64,000 bases of DNA. Origin: Stromatinia cepivora. Taxonomy: Eukaryota > Ascomycota > Leotiomycetes > Helotiales > Sclerotiniaceae. The position numbers were made by a program, and so were the translations under genes. Under the pieces are notes generated by a model, which saw only the letters and a program-made list of their open reading frames with translations, was not told the DNA's origin and ran no database searches. Numbering within the stretch: the first letter of the stretch is position 1; each line of letters starts with the position of its first letter. Of the stretch, positions 25,036 to 36,618 are shown piece by piece. The stretch is taken from the NCBI GenBank assembly GCA_014898415.1, contig RCTD01000009.1, forward strand, positions 620,001 through 684,000. The letters run 5' to 3'.

Positions 25036-28000
25036 ATGCAGCCGTCGCCTTCCGATAATTTCAACAGAAATCTTACCTTCGAAAACCCGTCAGACCAATC
25101 CAATTCTTCTAATCATGGCATTCACTCTCCTCGCCTCCAGTCCAGCGAGCTGGTCAGTCCTCGAAATGGGCTCGATAACTCAACGGCAAGCTCAACCCCT
25201 TCTACAGGTTCAGCAGGAGCAGGATCAGGATGGCGATCGCCTCTCAATGGTGTGCAGGAGTCATTGCGTGGATTGAATTTGGAGACGAGTTTTGAAAATC
25301 GCCCGAGACCATCCTATCAACGAATTGCTGAGTATGAAAATGCACTTGCTCCTAGTCCACCCAGAAAACAACCCGAGGGACCTGGGTTCATGGTTGTGAA
25401 GAAGAAAGGTAGTATGAGAAGTCATGAAGGTCCGCAGCTGGAGAATTTTCCCAACGGTATTTTCAATCCTTTTCCTGGCTTCAAATGACATTTTTCTAAT
25501 ATGATTTCTTACAGAGGTTTTAACCCATATTCTATCGCATTTGCCCGCATCTTCTCTATCTGCAGTCTCACTTGTATCGCGAAGATTTTACAATTTGGTC
25601 ACCACCCCTCATGCGTGGCGCGTTGCATTTTCAAGGTTCTTTCCAGGCCAAGCTGTTATAGCAACGTCACCTATTACTTCGGGTCGTATTTCAGATGATG
25701 AGGAACGAGAACAATTTCGCGAACAACGATTCTTCACGCGACTGACAGGGTTGGCAAGTTGGAGGAGCGAATATGTGATTCGAACGCGCCTCTTACGAAG
25801 CCTTGGAAGGGGAAAACCTGCTCAAGGTGTCGAACAAAGTGGTTCAAGCCGAACAAACGGTGTCGGAAATACAAGTGCTGTCACGACATATTCCTCGGAA
25901 CTATTCACGTCCATCAATCACCTTCACGGTGTATTTGCCCAAGGGAAGAAATATCCACGTTTTATTCATGGCACTGATGAAACTGGTTCTGCGGGTAGCA
26001 GCGATCCTAAACTTGGAAAAATTGATTCTTGGGGTTTGACTGATCCTCAGGCACTGCCCCAATTTGCAGACCTCTTTACGGGTGATGTTCCCTTTGGTCT
26101 TGGAGATGGTCCTGCGGGTCTTCCAAACGTTATGGATGTCAGTCAGCCCTTCGGAATGGTGTATGGAGAAGGTTTTCCAGGAGGCTCAGTTTACTACAGA
26201 GCAGCAAATGAAATGCGTGGTCGTTTTCTAGCTCATTCACCACCAAGTTTAGCAAATGCAGAATCTGGGATACCAAATATACCACCTCTCACCGAAGCGA
26301 TATCCTCACTTTGGATCGCCAGGTCTATGTCTGTACCCAATGCCACTAATGGTCTGGTCGGCATTATGACTGGCTCGACACTCGGTGTTATCACAGCTTA
26401 CAGTCTCGGCACAGAACATCTCAAGGCCAAGCCTGGGCAGGTAATGGCTCGTTGGATCCCTTGTCCCGGCGTCCCTATAATTGCAATCAGCGTGGATGAT
26501 TCTTATAGTAACTCACGCAGAGCATCGGGTCGAGCTTGGGCAGTTGCCCTGAACGCTTTAGGCGAGGTTTTCTACTTAACTGACGTACCTATACACCCTC
26601 CACTCGATGCGTCATTAGATGAAGATGACCTGGGTAGGCAGGCATGGATCTCTGGTCGTTCTGCATACTGGCAAGTTGTGGAAGCATCTCGACGTATAGC
26701 ACGCGATGATCCATGGCAAGAGGCTGAAGTTCATGGCAGCTATTCCCCTAGATCGTCGTGTTCTTCTATGAATCTTTCCCGGCAGCAGCTAAAGGCAGAA
26801 ACCCGCGAGATTGAAGAATTCCTGAGGCTTCTTCCTATACATTTCCGCACTGTTTGTCATGGATGGGACATGCGTCGAAGACTTGAAGTTGACTTTAGTG
26901 GCGATGATGGCAATGGAGCTGGCGAGAGCGTGTTTGTCATTGGTTGTGGGATCAATCCTGGAGAGAACGCCGAAATCAAGCGATATACCAGGTGTAAAAT
27001 TGAACAAGCATCACTTGACGGATTCACGTTACCAAGAACTGCCCCGGCAACACCTCCATCGTCATCCGAGCAAACTAAGATACCTTCCATATTTGGAAAT
27101 GTGTCAAAAATCAAGTCAGAGGAGATTACTTCGCCAAATTCACCAATATCGCCCATGACGAAGCTCGATCAACCTTCCGGAGATGTGGAGTCTCTCATGG
27201 ATGAAGAATGGCGAATCTCATTGCTATCTTTGAACTCCCATCCCGGTATTGAGATCACCACGTCTGCTATTGATTTATCAACATATGCCCTGCTCACAAC
27301 TAACGAGGACCCATTGCACACAGTGAATGGGAAAACAAGTTTTACTACTTTCCCAGAAACACCATCCGATGAGGCTTCGTCAACCAGCATTCCCGGATAC
27401 CGTGCACGCTATTTGGCTGTCGGCACCAAGATAGGCCAAGTTATATTGTGGAATATGCGTGGCCCTCAATCTGCAAATCCTCAAGTGATTAACGAATTAC
27501 ATCCAATTCGTACTATCGTCACAGAGTCACCTCAAATATCATGTTTGGCGGTTTCTGCATTATTTGTTGTTCATGGTGGTAATGATGGCCTTGTACAAGC
27601 CTGGGATCCTCTGGCATCATCTGCTCAGCCCGTTCGTACTCTACACTCTCGCTTCTCTTCCCGTGCTCGACGTCGATTAATCCAAGCTGAGGCACGAATT
27701 CATGGAGTGGGCATCAATCTTTACGCAGCTGGTGCCATCGTTCTTGATCCTGACCCAACCATCTTACGTGGCATGGTATCACTTGGTACTCATCTTCGAT
27801 ATTGGCACTACAGTTCCTCTGCTGCCGATCAATTTCAGACCAAAAAACGAAGGCTTCGCCGGGGTGAACGTGGTAGTAATGGAGCAAGTGATCGATTTAG
27901 CAATACTGGTAGGGGCGCCATATTGAGTCAGATTGCCATTGAACAACAAGAAGTCGCCCAGGAAAAGAAAGAAAAGGCTAAAGAGGCAGCCAGATTTGCC

Positions 28001-28600
28001 GGTCGATTTGGTGTTGGGTTCGCTGGTCTTAGTGAAGAAGAAGCTTTACGCTATGCAGAAATGGTGTCTGCTCAAGCTCTCATAGAGGATGAAGAACGTC
28101 GTATCAGTGAAGCTGGGTATTTTGCAGATACTGGTGAAGATTCTCCCACCAAAGGCGGTAGCAGCGCCAGAGCTGTCACACCTGAAGCTAGCACTAGAAG
28201 TCAATCCGTGGTTCCGACGTCAGGTGCAGAGGCTCAACCTGACTACGATCATGATCTTGAGGAAGCTATACGTCTTTCTTTGATGGATGGCCATGCAATC
28301 GGTGATAACGGCTATTCTCCAAGCAATGGTGATTATGATGTAAATTTCACCTATAAACAGAAAAAGACGGGACGTTCAGCATCAAACTCGCCATCAACTA
28401 GTCAAGCATCCAAGAACAGATTCAGTTCCGAAGGGTCATATTCCATGGGCAAGCATGCTCAATTAGCGGACGACCTTGAGTTCGCTTTGCAGCTTAGTTT
28501 GGCGGAGGAACGTAGTAAACAAGAGGCTGAAGCTGAGACTGAGGAGTTTCCGGGACTAGGATTTGCGGGAAAGGGGAAGGGAAAGGGTCGAGCGATTTGA
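25036..28600 (+). CDS. Large F-box protein with WD-like repeats and two ubiquitin-interacting motifs
   Basis: Exons 25036-25456 and 25515-28600 give 1168 aa. Residues 1-130 are Ser/Asn/Pro-rich and disordered. The splice joint creates a classic F-box (about 135-178): LENFPNEVLTHILSHLPASS followed by LVSRRFYNLVTTPHAW. The middle (about 240-900) contains propeller-like strands, for example LAVGTKIGQVILWNMRGP and FVVHGGNDGLVQAWDPL, which read as degenerate WD repeats. Near the C-terminus are two ubiquitin-interacting motifs: HDLEEAIRLSLMDG at about 1052 and DLEFALQLSLAEER at about 1127. By family the F-box should bind Skp1 and make this an SCF ubiquitin-ligase receptor; the UIMs could bind ubiquitin chains on substrate or on itself. 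The substrate is unknown. The 58-bp intron is well supported because it rebuilds the F-box. The final residues (GKGKGKGRAI) are basic. Confidence 0.85.
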
Positions 28601-29032
28601 CTTAAGAGGTGCTTTGGGAATAGCTTTCTTCTCTAGTGGTTGACTTTTACTTTTTGCTTCTTTGGTGGCGTGGCTTTTATTCGGAGATGTCTGAAGCTCT
28701 CGCATTGATTTTTACTTTCTTAAAGACAGTCTTAATAATATATATTTTACTGCTTTATTCAATTGTCTAAATAAATTTTTTGGATATCCCATGTTGCCGT
28801 CCCACGTCAGCAATTCTAAATCTCACCTTGATCGATAATGGTTCGTCGCGCGAGCTATTTCCCTATAGTACTCCTGATTATTTAAGTTGAGTTAAAGACT
28901 AAAAGCCGTAGGTTGAGGTTTGAACCTATAGGTGGTGATTGTGCTCCTTTCTGGAAACCTGTGCCACTTCAACTGACCTCTTATTCAGCTCGACCAAGCC
29001 ACAAACCTGTTTGTGATATGGCCCGCTCCATA
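28601..29032. other. Convergent 3' regions
   Basis: This is the space between the stops of the F-box gene and the exopolyphosphatase gene. Nothing else is recognised. Confidence 0.5.
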
Positions 29033-30482
29033 TCAGAGCATCGATTGCCTCAAAAGAGGAGCAACCTGCTTTCTACTATTTTCAATTCGTTCTTGCCACC
29101 AACAATGTCTAATTTCCTTCTCCCCATCCACATTCAACACGCCCTCGCCCCAAACCCTCAACCCTAATTTTTCCTCTCCCATCGTCTTAAACTTCTCTAA
29201 ACTCTGCACTCCCTGTTCACCCAAGCCCCATACCAAAAGTTCTCTCCTAAACACTCCTTCGTTATGACTTGTTGTCATCACCGCACAAATACCCAATTTC
29301 CTTTCTTTTCCCCATTCTCCCAGGACCTCTAGGAATTTTTCTTTGCTCCCGGCTTTTGAGAGCAGGAAGTTGAAATCTTGTACTACCGAACTTATACCTA
29401 GGTTTATTCCTCTTTCGCTCCATTCTTTGTAATCTTTTCGTAATATATCGCGTAAGCTCATGTTTCCTATGTCTTCTTTGGCTGCTGTTATCGAGGAGAA
29501 ATATTCGTCTCGGTTCCAATGTGAAGTATTGGGGTCTTTGGCAATTAAGTCCTCTAAGAATTGGACGGCGGCTCTATCGCTGTCTTGGGTCTTGTCGGGA
29601 GATTGTAGGTTATTCGTGTCGATTAATATTGGTCCTAGGGCTAAATATGCTAGTTCTCCATCCCAATGACTAGAAATCGGCGAGTTAGTGATTGATCAAA
29701 AGACCCTTTGGAGGCAATGTGAGGATAGGACGAAGCACGTCAAACATCTAGATCGAGTGGGACATTAGGAAGTGAGAGCCTACCTTGTATCCCTTTCCCC
29801 GCCGGCCTCCCGATGTCTCGAGACAATCGTCATCTCCGCCCAGTCTCCTCTTCTCCAACCAACAACCAAACTCGCACAACTTCCGCTCTTCTCCACAATC
29901 CTCATTTCTCCCTCTCGCTCACAGACTTCCTTTGCAGGAACCTTCCCTTCCTCTTCATGATGATCAATACACCCTCTAACTCTTTCCCCATAAACCCGTC
30001 CCAATTCTCCCCGCAACGCATTATGATCCACCAATATCCATTTCGTATCATCGGGCTTTAACCTAAATTTCGCATCCTGCTGTCTCAAATCATCCAAGCT
30101 GATTAGTTCTCCCACCTTCACTTTTGCCCTTTCTAACACAGGATGTAATTCTGGCCGTAATGCTAAATCCGCGCGGGGCAGATTCGAGAGAGGGATGTAG
30201 AGGGTTTTGGTAAGGTTTCGCGGGGAATAGGTGCGTAGGTAGGCTAGAAGAATGGCACTGCAGAGGGAGTCCAGATCTGGTTACTGTCTTCATTAGCTAT
30301 GTCAACGTTTGTAGCTATATGTATACTGTAACCTTAAAATATAGGGAGGGGCACATACCAGCTGATTCATTACCCACGACAAAGTTAAGCCTCCCTTCGG
30401 TTTTTATGCCTCCATTTAGTGCGTTTTTGGCGGAGGAAAGAAATGATGAAAGGGAGACGCGTGGGAGAGGTACCCTATTCAT
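29033..30482 (-). CDS. PPX1: Exopolyphosphatase (PPX1-type, DHH/DHHA2 family)
   Basis: Exons 30359-30482, 29784-30276 and 29033-29669 join in phase into 417 aa (yeast PPX1 is about 397). The DHH phosphoesterase motifs are complete: GNESADLDSLCSAIL (metal-binding DxDS) at the first splice, WILVDHNALRGELG, and GCIDHHEEEGKV. The DHHA2 half includes HWDGELAYLALGPILIDT, where the second splice restores the conserved W..EL pattern, and later GICAVMTTSH. The enzyme releases terminal phosphate from polyphosphate, probably in cytosol or mitochondria. No targeting peptide stands out, although the basic, serine-containing N-terminus MNRVPLPRVSLSSFLSSAK could be mitochondrial. Start is the only suitable ATG before the DxDS motif. 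Confidence 0.92.
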
Positions 30483-30800
30483 TCTATAGAACATAAGAGC
30501 TGGAAACGCGTCTCAATAGTGCTTTTGGGTGGAATTATGAGAAGCTGTTTTACCATTGAACCCCCACCTACGCAAGCTACGTCAGTGGTAGGAGCTTAGT
30601 CAGCACATCTACGTCTCTCATAAACACTACTAGATTTACCCTTACAACACTACACTGCATCAAATTCTAAGAAAAGTATACATGTACATGGATTTGCTAT
30701 GATTCAAAGGTTAACTAACTAACCATTCGACTGATAACATAGAATAGTCTATTTTGTAGGGAACAACTCAATCTGTGCAATCCAAATAGTTAAAGCATCT
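30483..30800. other. Intergenic region
   Basis: A short gap holding the PPX1 promoter and the 3' end of the GMC pseudogene. No other feature is seen. Confidence 0.5.
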
Positions 30801-32655
30801 CTAAGAGATATTATAATCCAAATCAGCCGCTCTTTCAGCTACGGCGTAAACAGTCGACTGGATATTACCCCTCGGGATCAAAGGTATCATGCTTGCATCA
30901 ACGACCCTGATATTTTTCGTACCATACACGACCAGCTTCTGGTCTAAAACGCCGCCATCTGCTAAAGGTAACATTGCACAAGTACCACAGGGGTGCCACG
31001 CAGAAATCATAGTTTTTCGGACGTAGTCTTTGGCAGCTTCCAAGTCTGTACCAAATGCGGCGAATTTTGGTCGTACTTTACCGCCGGGCTTCAGGATAGA
31101 GCCATTGGCTCAGTTGCAGCAATGTTGTGAATGAATCGTATGAATCTTGCGTGGACATCCAGGTCAATAGGATTACTGAAGTATCTGGGATCAATGATAG
31201 GACTATCCGACGCCAAAGAAGACTTGATATGGACGCTGCCTCGGGAAAGTGGATACCCAAGCTCGCAAGCAATTGTGAGAAAGTTTCCAGTCTCCTTGCT
31301 GATGGTGACGTTCTTTGCCGAGCTTGCGTCAGATCCAAAGCTTCCATGAGCCGCATAGATGAAGTAGCAAGCGGAACTGTTGTCCGCGCTGGCAAGAACA
31401 GAACGTGCGAACTCAAACATTACACTCTCATTATTGGGTTTGTGGGTGAGCATCAAATGCTCTAATTTGGCCTTGCCTTCGGGTGTCTGGAAGTCTGGAA
31501 CCGGCCTGTAAGCAAAAGACGAGATTGCCGCACCAGCAAAAGGCCCAGATTTGTCAGTTTGATATGCCGACATTGCCGCTGCTATAGCTTCCGGTTCCTG
31601 GCGGTTAAGAGCATCCAATGTCTGAATCTCATCCACTACCTCAAAACTCATTCCACTTGATGTATGATCTTGGAAAATTTCTCCCACGTTAGCGTTTTCG
31701 ACATATACATCGATTCCAAGCGAGCGAAGAAGTTCGGGATCACCAATCCCTGGCAGTTCGAGTATTTTTTGGAGAATTCAAAGCACCGGCTGCGACAATG
31801 ACTTCCTTCCCGGCTCGAAAGATGTGTTGGACACCTTTGACTGTGACTTTCACACCTTTGGCGATAGCCTCGCCAGATTCATTGTCGAGAATGATCTTTT
31901 CAACTTGAGCTTCAGTCACAAGATGGAGGTTTGGTCGATTTTGCGTAGGTTTGAAATGCGCATTTGCCGAATAGCTTCGCTCCTTGGTAGCGCTATTAAC
32001 CGTCGTAATGTTGATAAGACCACCAATCGATGATCCTGAGAATGCATTCTCGGACATTCCATACTTCAAGGTATTGAAAGTATCAACCCATGCTTTTGGA
32101 GAGTATCTATCTTCTCGGGATATGACGTTTGAATAGGACCTTCAGAGCCTGAATTGTTCAAAGGTGTCTGATAGTTTAAACCCAACTCCTTTCGTACTTC
32201 GTCGCTCAGAATTGCGACAGTATGGCACTTTCTGTAGTAAGACTCCATAGAATCCCAATCCCATCCTTGGTTTCCAAGCTCTCCCCAGGCATCAAGTCCA
32301 TCCTTGGATGCAGCGATAAAAGCTTGCGCATTGAGGGCACTCGATCCCCCAAGAACACGACCACCAGGGAGGCCAATTTTCCGACCGCCAAGCTCACTCT
32401 TTATTACAAGCAAATTAGTACACAACAACTTTGGTCAAACCTATTGGAAAAATTACCTGGGGAGTAGTAGTAAATGCCCAATCGAGTTCTGTCCCAAGCA
32501 AAGAGGGCCAAAGTGCTGGAATGTTTATCTGTGGATTTTCCAAGTGATTTCCTCCAGCTCAAGAACGAGTGCTTGGATTTCAGGGTTCTCGGATAGTCGG
32601 TAGCGATAACAAGACTGGATGTACCGCCCCCTACCACAATTTTTGAAGTATCCAT
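30801..32655 (-). pseudogene. GMC-family FAD oxidoreductase gene broken by about five frameshifts
   Basis: Along the minus strand the family motifs appear in order: IVVGGGTSSLVIA (FAD Rossmann start), INIPALWPSLLGTELDW, KIGLPGGRVLGGSSALNAQA, KEVIVAAGALNSP, NVGEIFQDHTS, AWHPCGTCAM (active-site region) and VDASMIPLIPRGNIQSTVYA. One intron (32399-32456) still has good splice signals. The protein is continuous but the frame shifts at about 32600, 32558, between 32088 and 32130, at 31764-31770 (in a homopolymer run) and at 31096-31101. Each looks like a single-base gain or loss, and almost no other damage is seen. Functional relatives oxidise alcohols, sugars or aryl alcohols; no secretion signal is seen. 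Neighbouring genes have intact long exons, so general sequencing error is not the easy explanation, though it is not excluded. No protein is expected from this copy as written. Confidence 0.85.
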
Positions 32656-33967
32656 TTTCTTCTCGAGAAGGAAAACAATTTCATTCGAGCTGTTGAAGGG
32701 CTAGGCTTGGAGGAAAGACAGAGGGGGAATTAAAAAGGATATACTTGGTGTCTTTTAGTAATTCATGCAAGATGCAGTAAGATGGAGTGATCAAACAGTT
32801 GGGATGATTTGTACTTGATATGTTAGGAAAACTGCACGGTCTATGGCTTGTGGCAGATTAGTGGTGAAAGACATTTGAATGTATGATGTCAGTTTGGACT
32901 GTCTGACATACTCAGAATTGTGAAGGTCAAGGTTCCGAGCTTCGGTACGACGATAGGCACAATTCAGTTGGTGTTATCCTTTCGTTTCCTTACTTTCGTG
33001 GGGTATTTGTTGATGATGTTGGTAATTCTAGTTTGTTGCCAGTCCGTTGAAATAAGGGGGAAGGACACAAGAGTACCTCAGTCTCACCGTGTATAATATA
33101 AGTGGCGAGCTTCCAACGACCTAACGGTTGGTCGCAAATATTCCTGGTGAACCAGCCTCATGGTATTATCTCAGTTGAGCTCCCGGTGTGATGTTGCAAT
33201 TCTGCAGTTATTCTTCAATGTTCATCAGAGTTGAGATGGTATTTAATGTATGATTTAGATGAATTGTATATCACTCAGCTGCGTAATAATACTAATAGTC
33301 TTCACTTTGAAAAAAATGTAATTCAAAAGCTTGCCATGTTGGGGGTGCCCATGAACTTCCCATGCAATCGCCTATTGCCGAAATCTTTCGGAATATCAAT
33401 ACACTTCTAGACTTTTATGTAGTACTGGTGAATAAACTAAGCCGCTTGTGTTCGTTCATGCGAACACCCAAGGAATACGGGCCAATCGTTGAGGAAATCA
33501 TTCAAAGTCAGGCCTGGCGAGGAATATGTTTTTCTAGATTAGACAATGCAATTCTTCTATGAAGTGAATGCACAAATGTGAGGGTAATTCACTTGGAAAT
33601 TTGAGCCTTAATATAACATCGGAACTACATGAGCGGAATTGGTCGATTATAATTAGCTTAATAGATTGAATGTACTTATATACTTTAAAGCTATAAATTC
33701 ACCATAGAAATATACTTATTACCATTAGAAAATATATAAATAAATTTCCACTATGATTTATCCTACAAACTCTTCGATTCTACTCACCTGCTCAATAATA
33801 TTGATGTGATTTTTCACTAGGAATATCCAGCTCGACGCCACAACCAACCAGAATAATATGTGGCGCAGACGAATCACACCGAGTACAACCAGCCACGCGA
33901 AGTCTCCACCAGCTTCCTACAATGTTCTCACACACCTATAGCTAAGTACAACAGACTCATAGTAATT
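32656..33967. other. Intergenic region
   Basis: This 1.3-kb stretch lies between the GMC pseudogene start and the MFS gene. A 66-codon open frame at 33362-33562 has no support. No repeat was recognised. Confidence 0.5.
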
Positions 33968-35992
33968 ATGTCGCTCTCCGCCCCCGCAAAACCAAACTCG
34001 CTATCTAGAATCCCAAATGACGAACGCTCTCCTCTTATCCCTACCCACCATTCCGATGATTCAACTATTTCTCTTCCCTCTTCGCCATCTTTCCTCTCGA
34101 GTTCCACGTCCTCTCCACCCCTCACAACTCTCATCCTCTACTTCATGATCCTCCACTTCCTCATCGCCTTTTGCGAAATGGTTCTTGTAGCTCCCCTTAT
34201 CTCCATCTTCGAATCTTCTCTCTGTCAATCTTATTATAATTTTCCGGAAACAGTCACTAGTATTTCACAGCATGATATCAGGCTAGAGCTTTGTAAAATT
34301 CCAGAGATACAAGGTCCATTGGCTACGATTAGAGGATGGAAGAGTCTTGGAGATACGGTGCCTGGTATTTTGTTATTTTACTTTTACATTGAAATGGATG
34401 GTAGAGAGTAGGAAGAAATGGAAAAGGAAAGGAAGAAAACAAAAGAGAAGCTGATAGGTAAATAGTTTTACTAGTAGCAATTCCCATTGGAAATTTGGGG
34501 GATCGGTATGGAAGGAGGAAAATTATGGCGTTATCGTTAATTGGAGTTGGATTATCTTTGGTGGAAATCTTTGTTGTTTGTATGTATATCGTTGACTTGT
34601 TTTAGTATGCTGGAATATTGCTAATAAAATGTCTTCTGAGGTGCGTTTCCAAAGATATTCGATTTGCGTTGGGTATGGTTATCGTCTTTTTTCCTTTTGT
34701 GTGGAGGGGGATTATACTCGAGTGCGGCGTTTATGTGGGCGATGGCTTCTTCGCTCATACCAGAAGATAAAAGGTAAATACACTCCTTGGGAAAAAGGTT
34801 TCAGACTAATAGATTGTGTGTAACAGAAGCTATGCATTCTACTATATATTCTCGGCATTCTATATTGCAGAGCTGGTTGGATCATACTTAGCTTCTATCA
34901 CTATAGATATTTCTCCTTGGATTGCCTGTAGTATGGCCATGGGATCTGTAATCTTGGGGTTACTCTTATTGTGGATAGTACCATTTAGTCTATCCTCTCC
35001 GCAGCCCAAATCACCATCACCTTTAACATTCTCATCATCAACTACACCATACCCACAGCCTGCAGACCTCACCCCTAAACCCACTATCCTGACCACCATC
35101 AACCAGGCCTTAACCCAACCCAACAGTCTCCCCTGCATCCCCGTCTTCCTCGTCGGAACTCTCAGATACACAACCCTCAATATACTAATCCAATATTCCT
35201 CCCTCCGTTTCAACACCAAGATATCCCAAGGAGCCATGTTCTACACTGAAACAGCTATTATTAATATATTTCTATTTCTTTTCCTGATCCCGAGAATAAC
35301 CGCTTTCATACAATCGAAATACCATATTAGGTCCGAGAAAATTGATCTGGCACTTATGAGGATTAGTGTATGTTTTCTTTTGCTGGGTTCTCTTGCTATC
35401 GGATTGGCTCCGACGAGTGGCTGGATTCCAGTTGGTATGGTCTTTTCTTTCTTATACCCAATTTTATCATCACTAACTTGGAAGTAGGGGTCTCTATTTT
35501 TGCCGCAGGCTGTGCGTAATCTTTTTACTTCATTCCTCAAACTCCAATCTCTTCATACTCATCCCGGATCCCAATTCTTTCCCAAAACCACAATTAACAA
35601 CCTCCTCAGTCGGTTCTCGCGTTTCAACCCTTTCCCTAATATCCCATTTCATCCCAGCCTCCTCCCTCGCCACCCTCTACGCTTCCATAGCCGTGCTCGA
35701 AAATCTCGGCCACGCTATCAACGATCCTTCTATGCAACATATATTTGCCGCGACTTTACGCCTACCGTCTTTTTGGCATGCCTTACCTTTCTTTGTTGCT
35801 GCTGTATGTAATTCTTTATTCTTCGAGATAGAAGCGAGGTGTGAAGAAGACAATGTAAATTACTTCAGTGGTATAGATGTGCTGACCAACAATGCACAAT
35901 AGATATGTTATTTCCTAGCCGGTGTATCAACGATCTTCATAAATATTGATACTGATGATTTGAAAATAAGAGATGATGGGGGTGAGGAATGA
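33968..35992 (+). CDS. Major facilitator superfamily (MFS) transporter
   Basis: Seven exons (33968-34364, 34475-34579, 34641-34773, 34827-35434, 35488-35511, 35610-35803, 35903-35992) keep phase throughout and give 516 aa. After a Ser/Pro-rich N-terminus comes the first membrane helix (LTTLILYFMILHFLIAFCEM). The MFS motif A is GNLGDRYGRRKIM near 140, followed by further helices such as IFVVCAFPKIFDLRWVWLSS and FYYIFSAFYIAELVGSYLAS. A hydrophilic Pro/Ser-rich loop lies near the middle. The C-terminal half includes GWIPVGVSIFAAGFGSRVS and ends with the helix PFFVAAICYFLAGVSTIF and an acidic tail. The third intron-exon joint and the 24-nt fifth exon are needed to avoid stops. The substrate cannot be inferred. 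It lies next to a decayed GMC gene, but a shared pathway is not shown. Confidence 0.82.
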
Positions 35993-36618
35993 AATTTGTG
36001 CATTATATATGCAAATGACTCTAGTTAGAAGGTCAAAGTTTCTCCATTTCTCAATGATCAAATCAATTTGCTAGAATACGATCATGAGCTATTAAAGAAA
36101 GACCTCGTCAGAGTATCTCACATTCTTATCCGAACACAACATCCATTCAAGATCGTGATCGCACTGATATATCAGAACGTATCCTGGTCGGTCATTGTCT
36201 ACAATCAGAAAATTCTAATTTGGAGTAATGATTCATAATTTCACAACTTTCCGCTGTGATGCAATGGGGTCGAACCTCCTAAAGAAAAGAAATATCATCA
36301 TGTGACCTATGTTTTGTCCCTCAATCATCCTCAGCTCACGCTCAGCTCATCCTCTTCAAACACTTCTCCTCATAGCCATAGTCAGCTGAGATCCCAGCTT
36401 CATGGCAGGAAGTCCATCAACAATATCTCCATAAGCATCTCCAATATTGATAGTTCCACAATCTCACAATCAACCATTTGCCCTAGTTGGGCTGCTTACC
36501 ATTTGAGAACAGATCAGTAGAAAAGCCTAGACTCTTCATAGCTAGCAAGTTCTCATCAAATGGATACTATGTCCTGAACTTACCTAGTCATGTGAAAGGG
36601 ATTGCTGAAGTAAAATAT

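Noticed and set aside
36250..36290. GGTTCGACC-like box on the minus strand suggesting a tRNA T arm
   Set aside because: No matching acceptor, D or anticodon arms could be folded around it.
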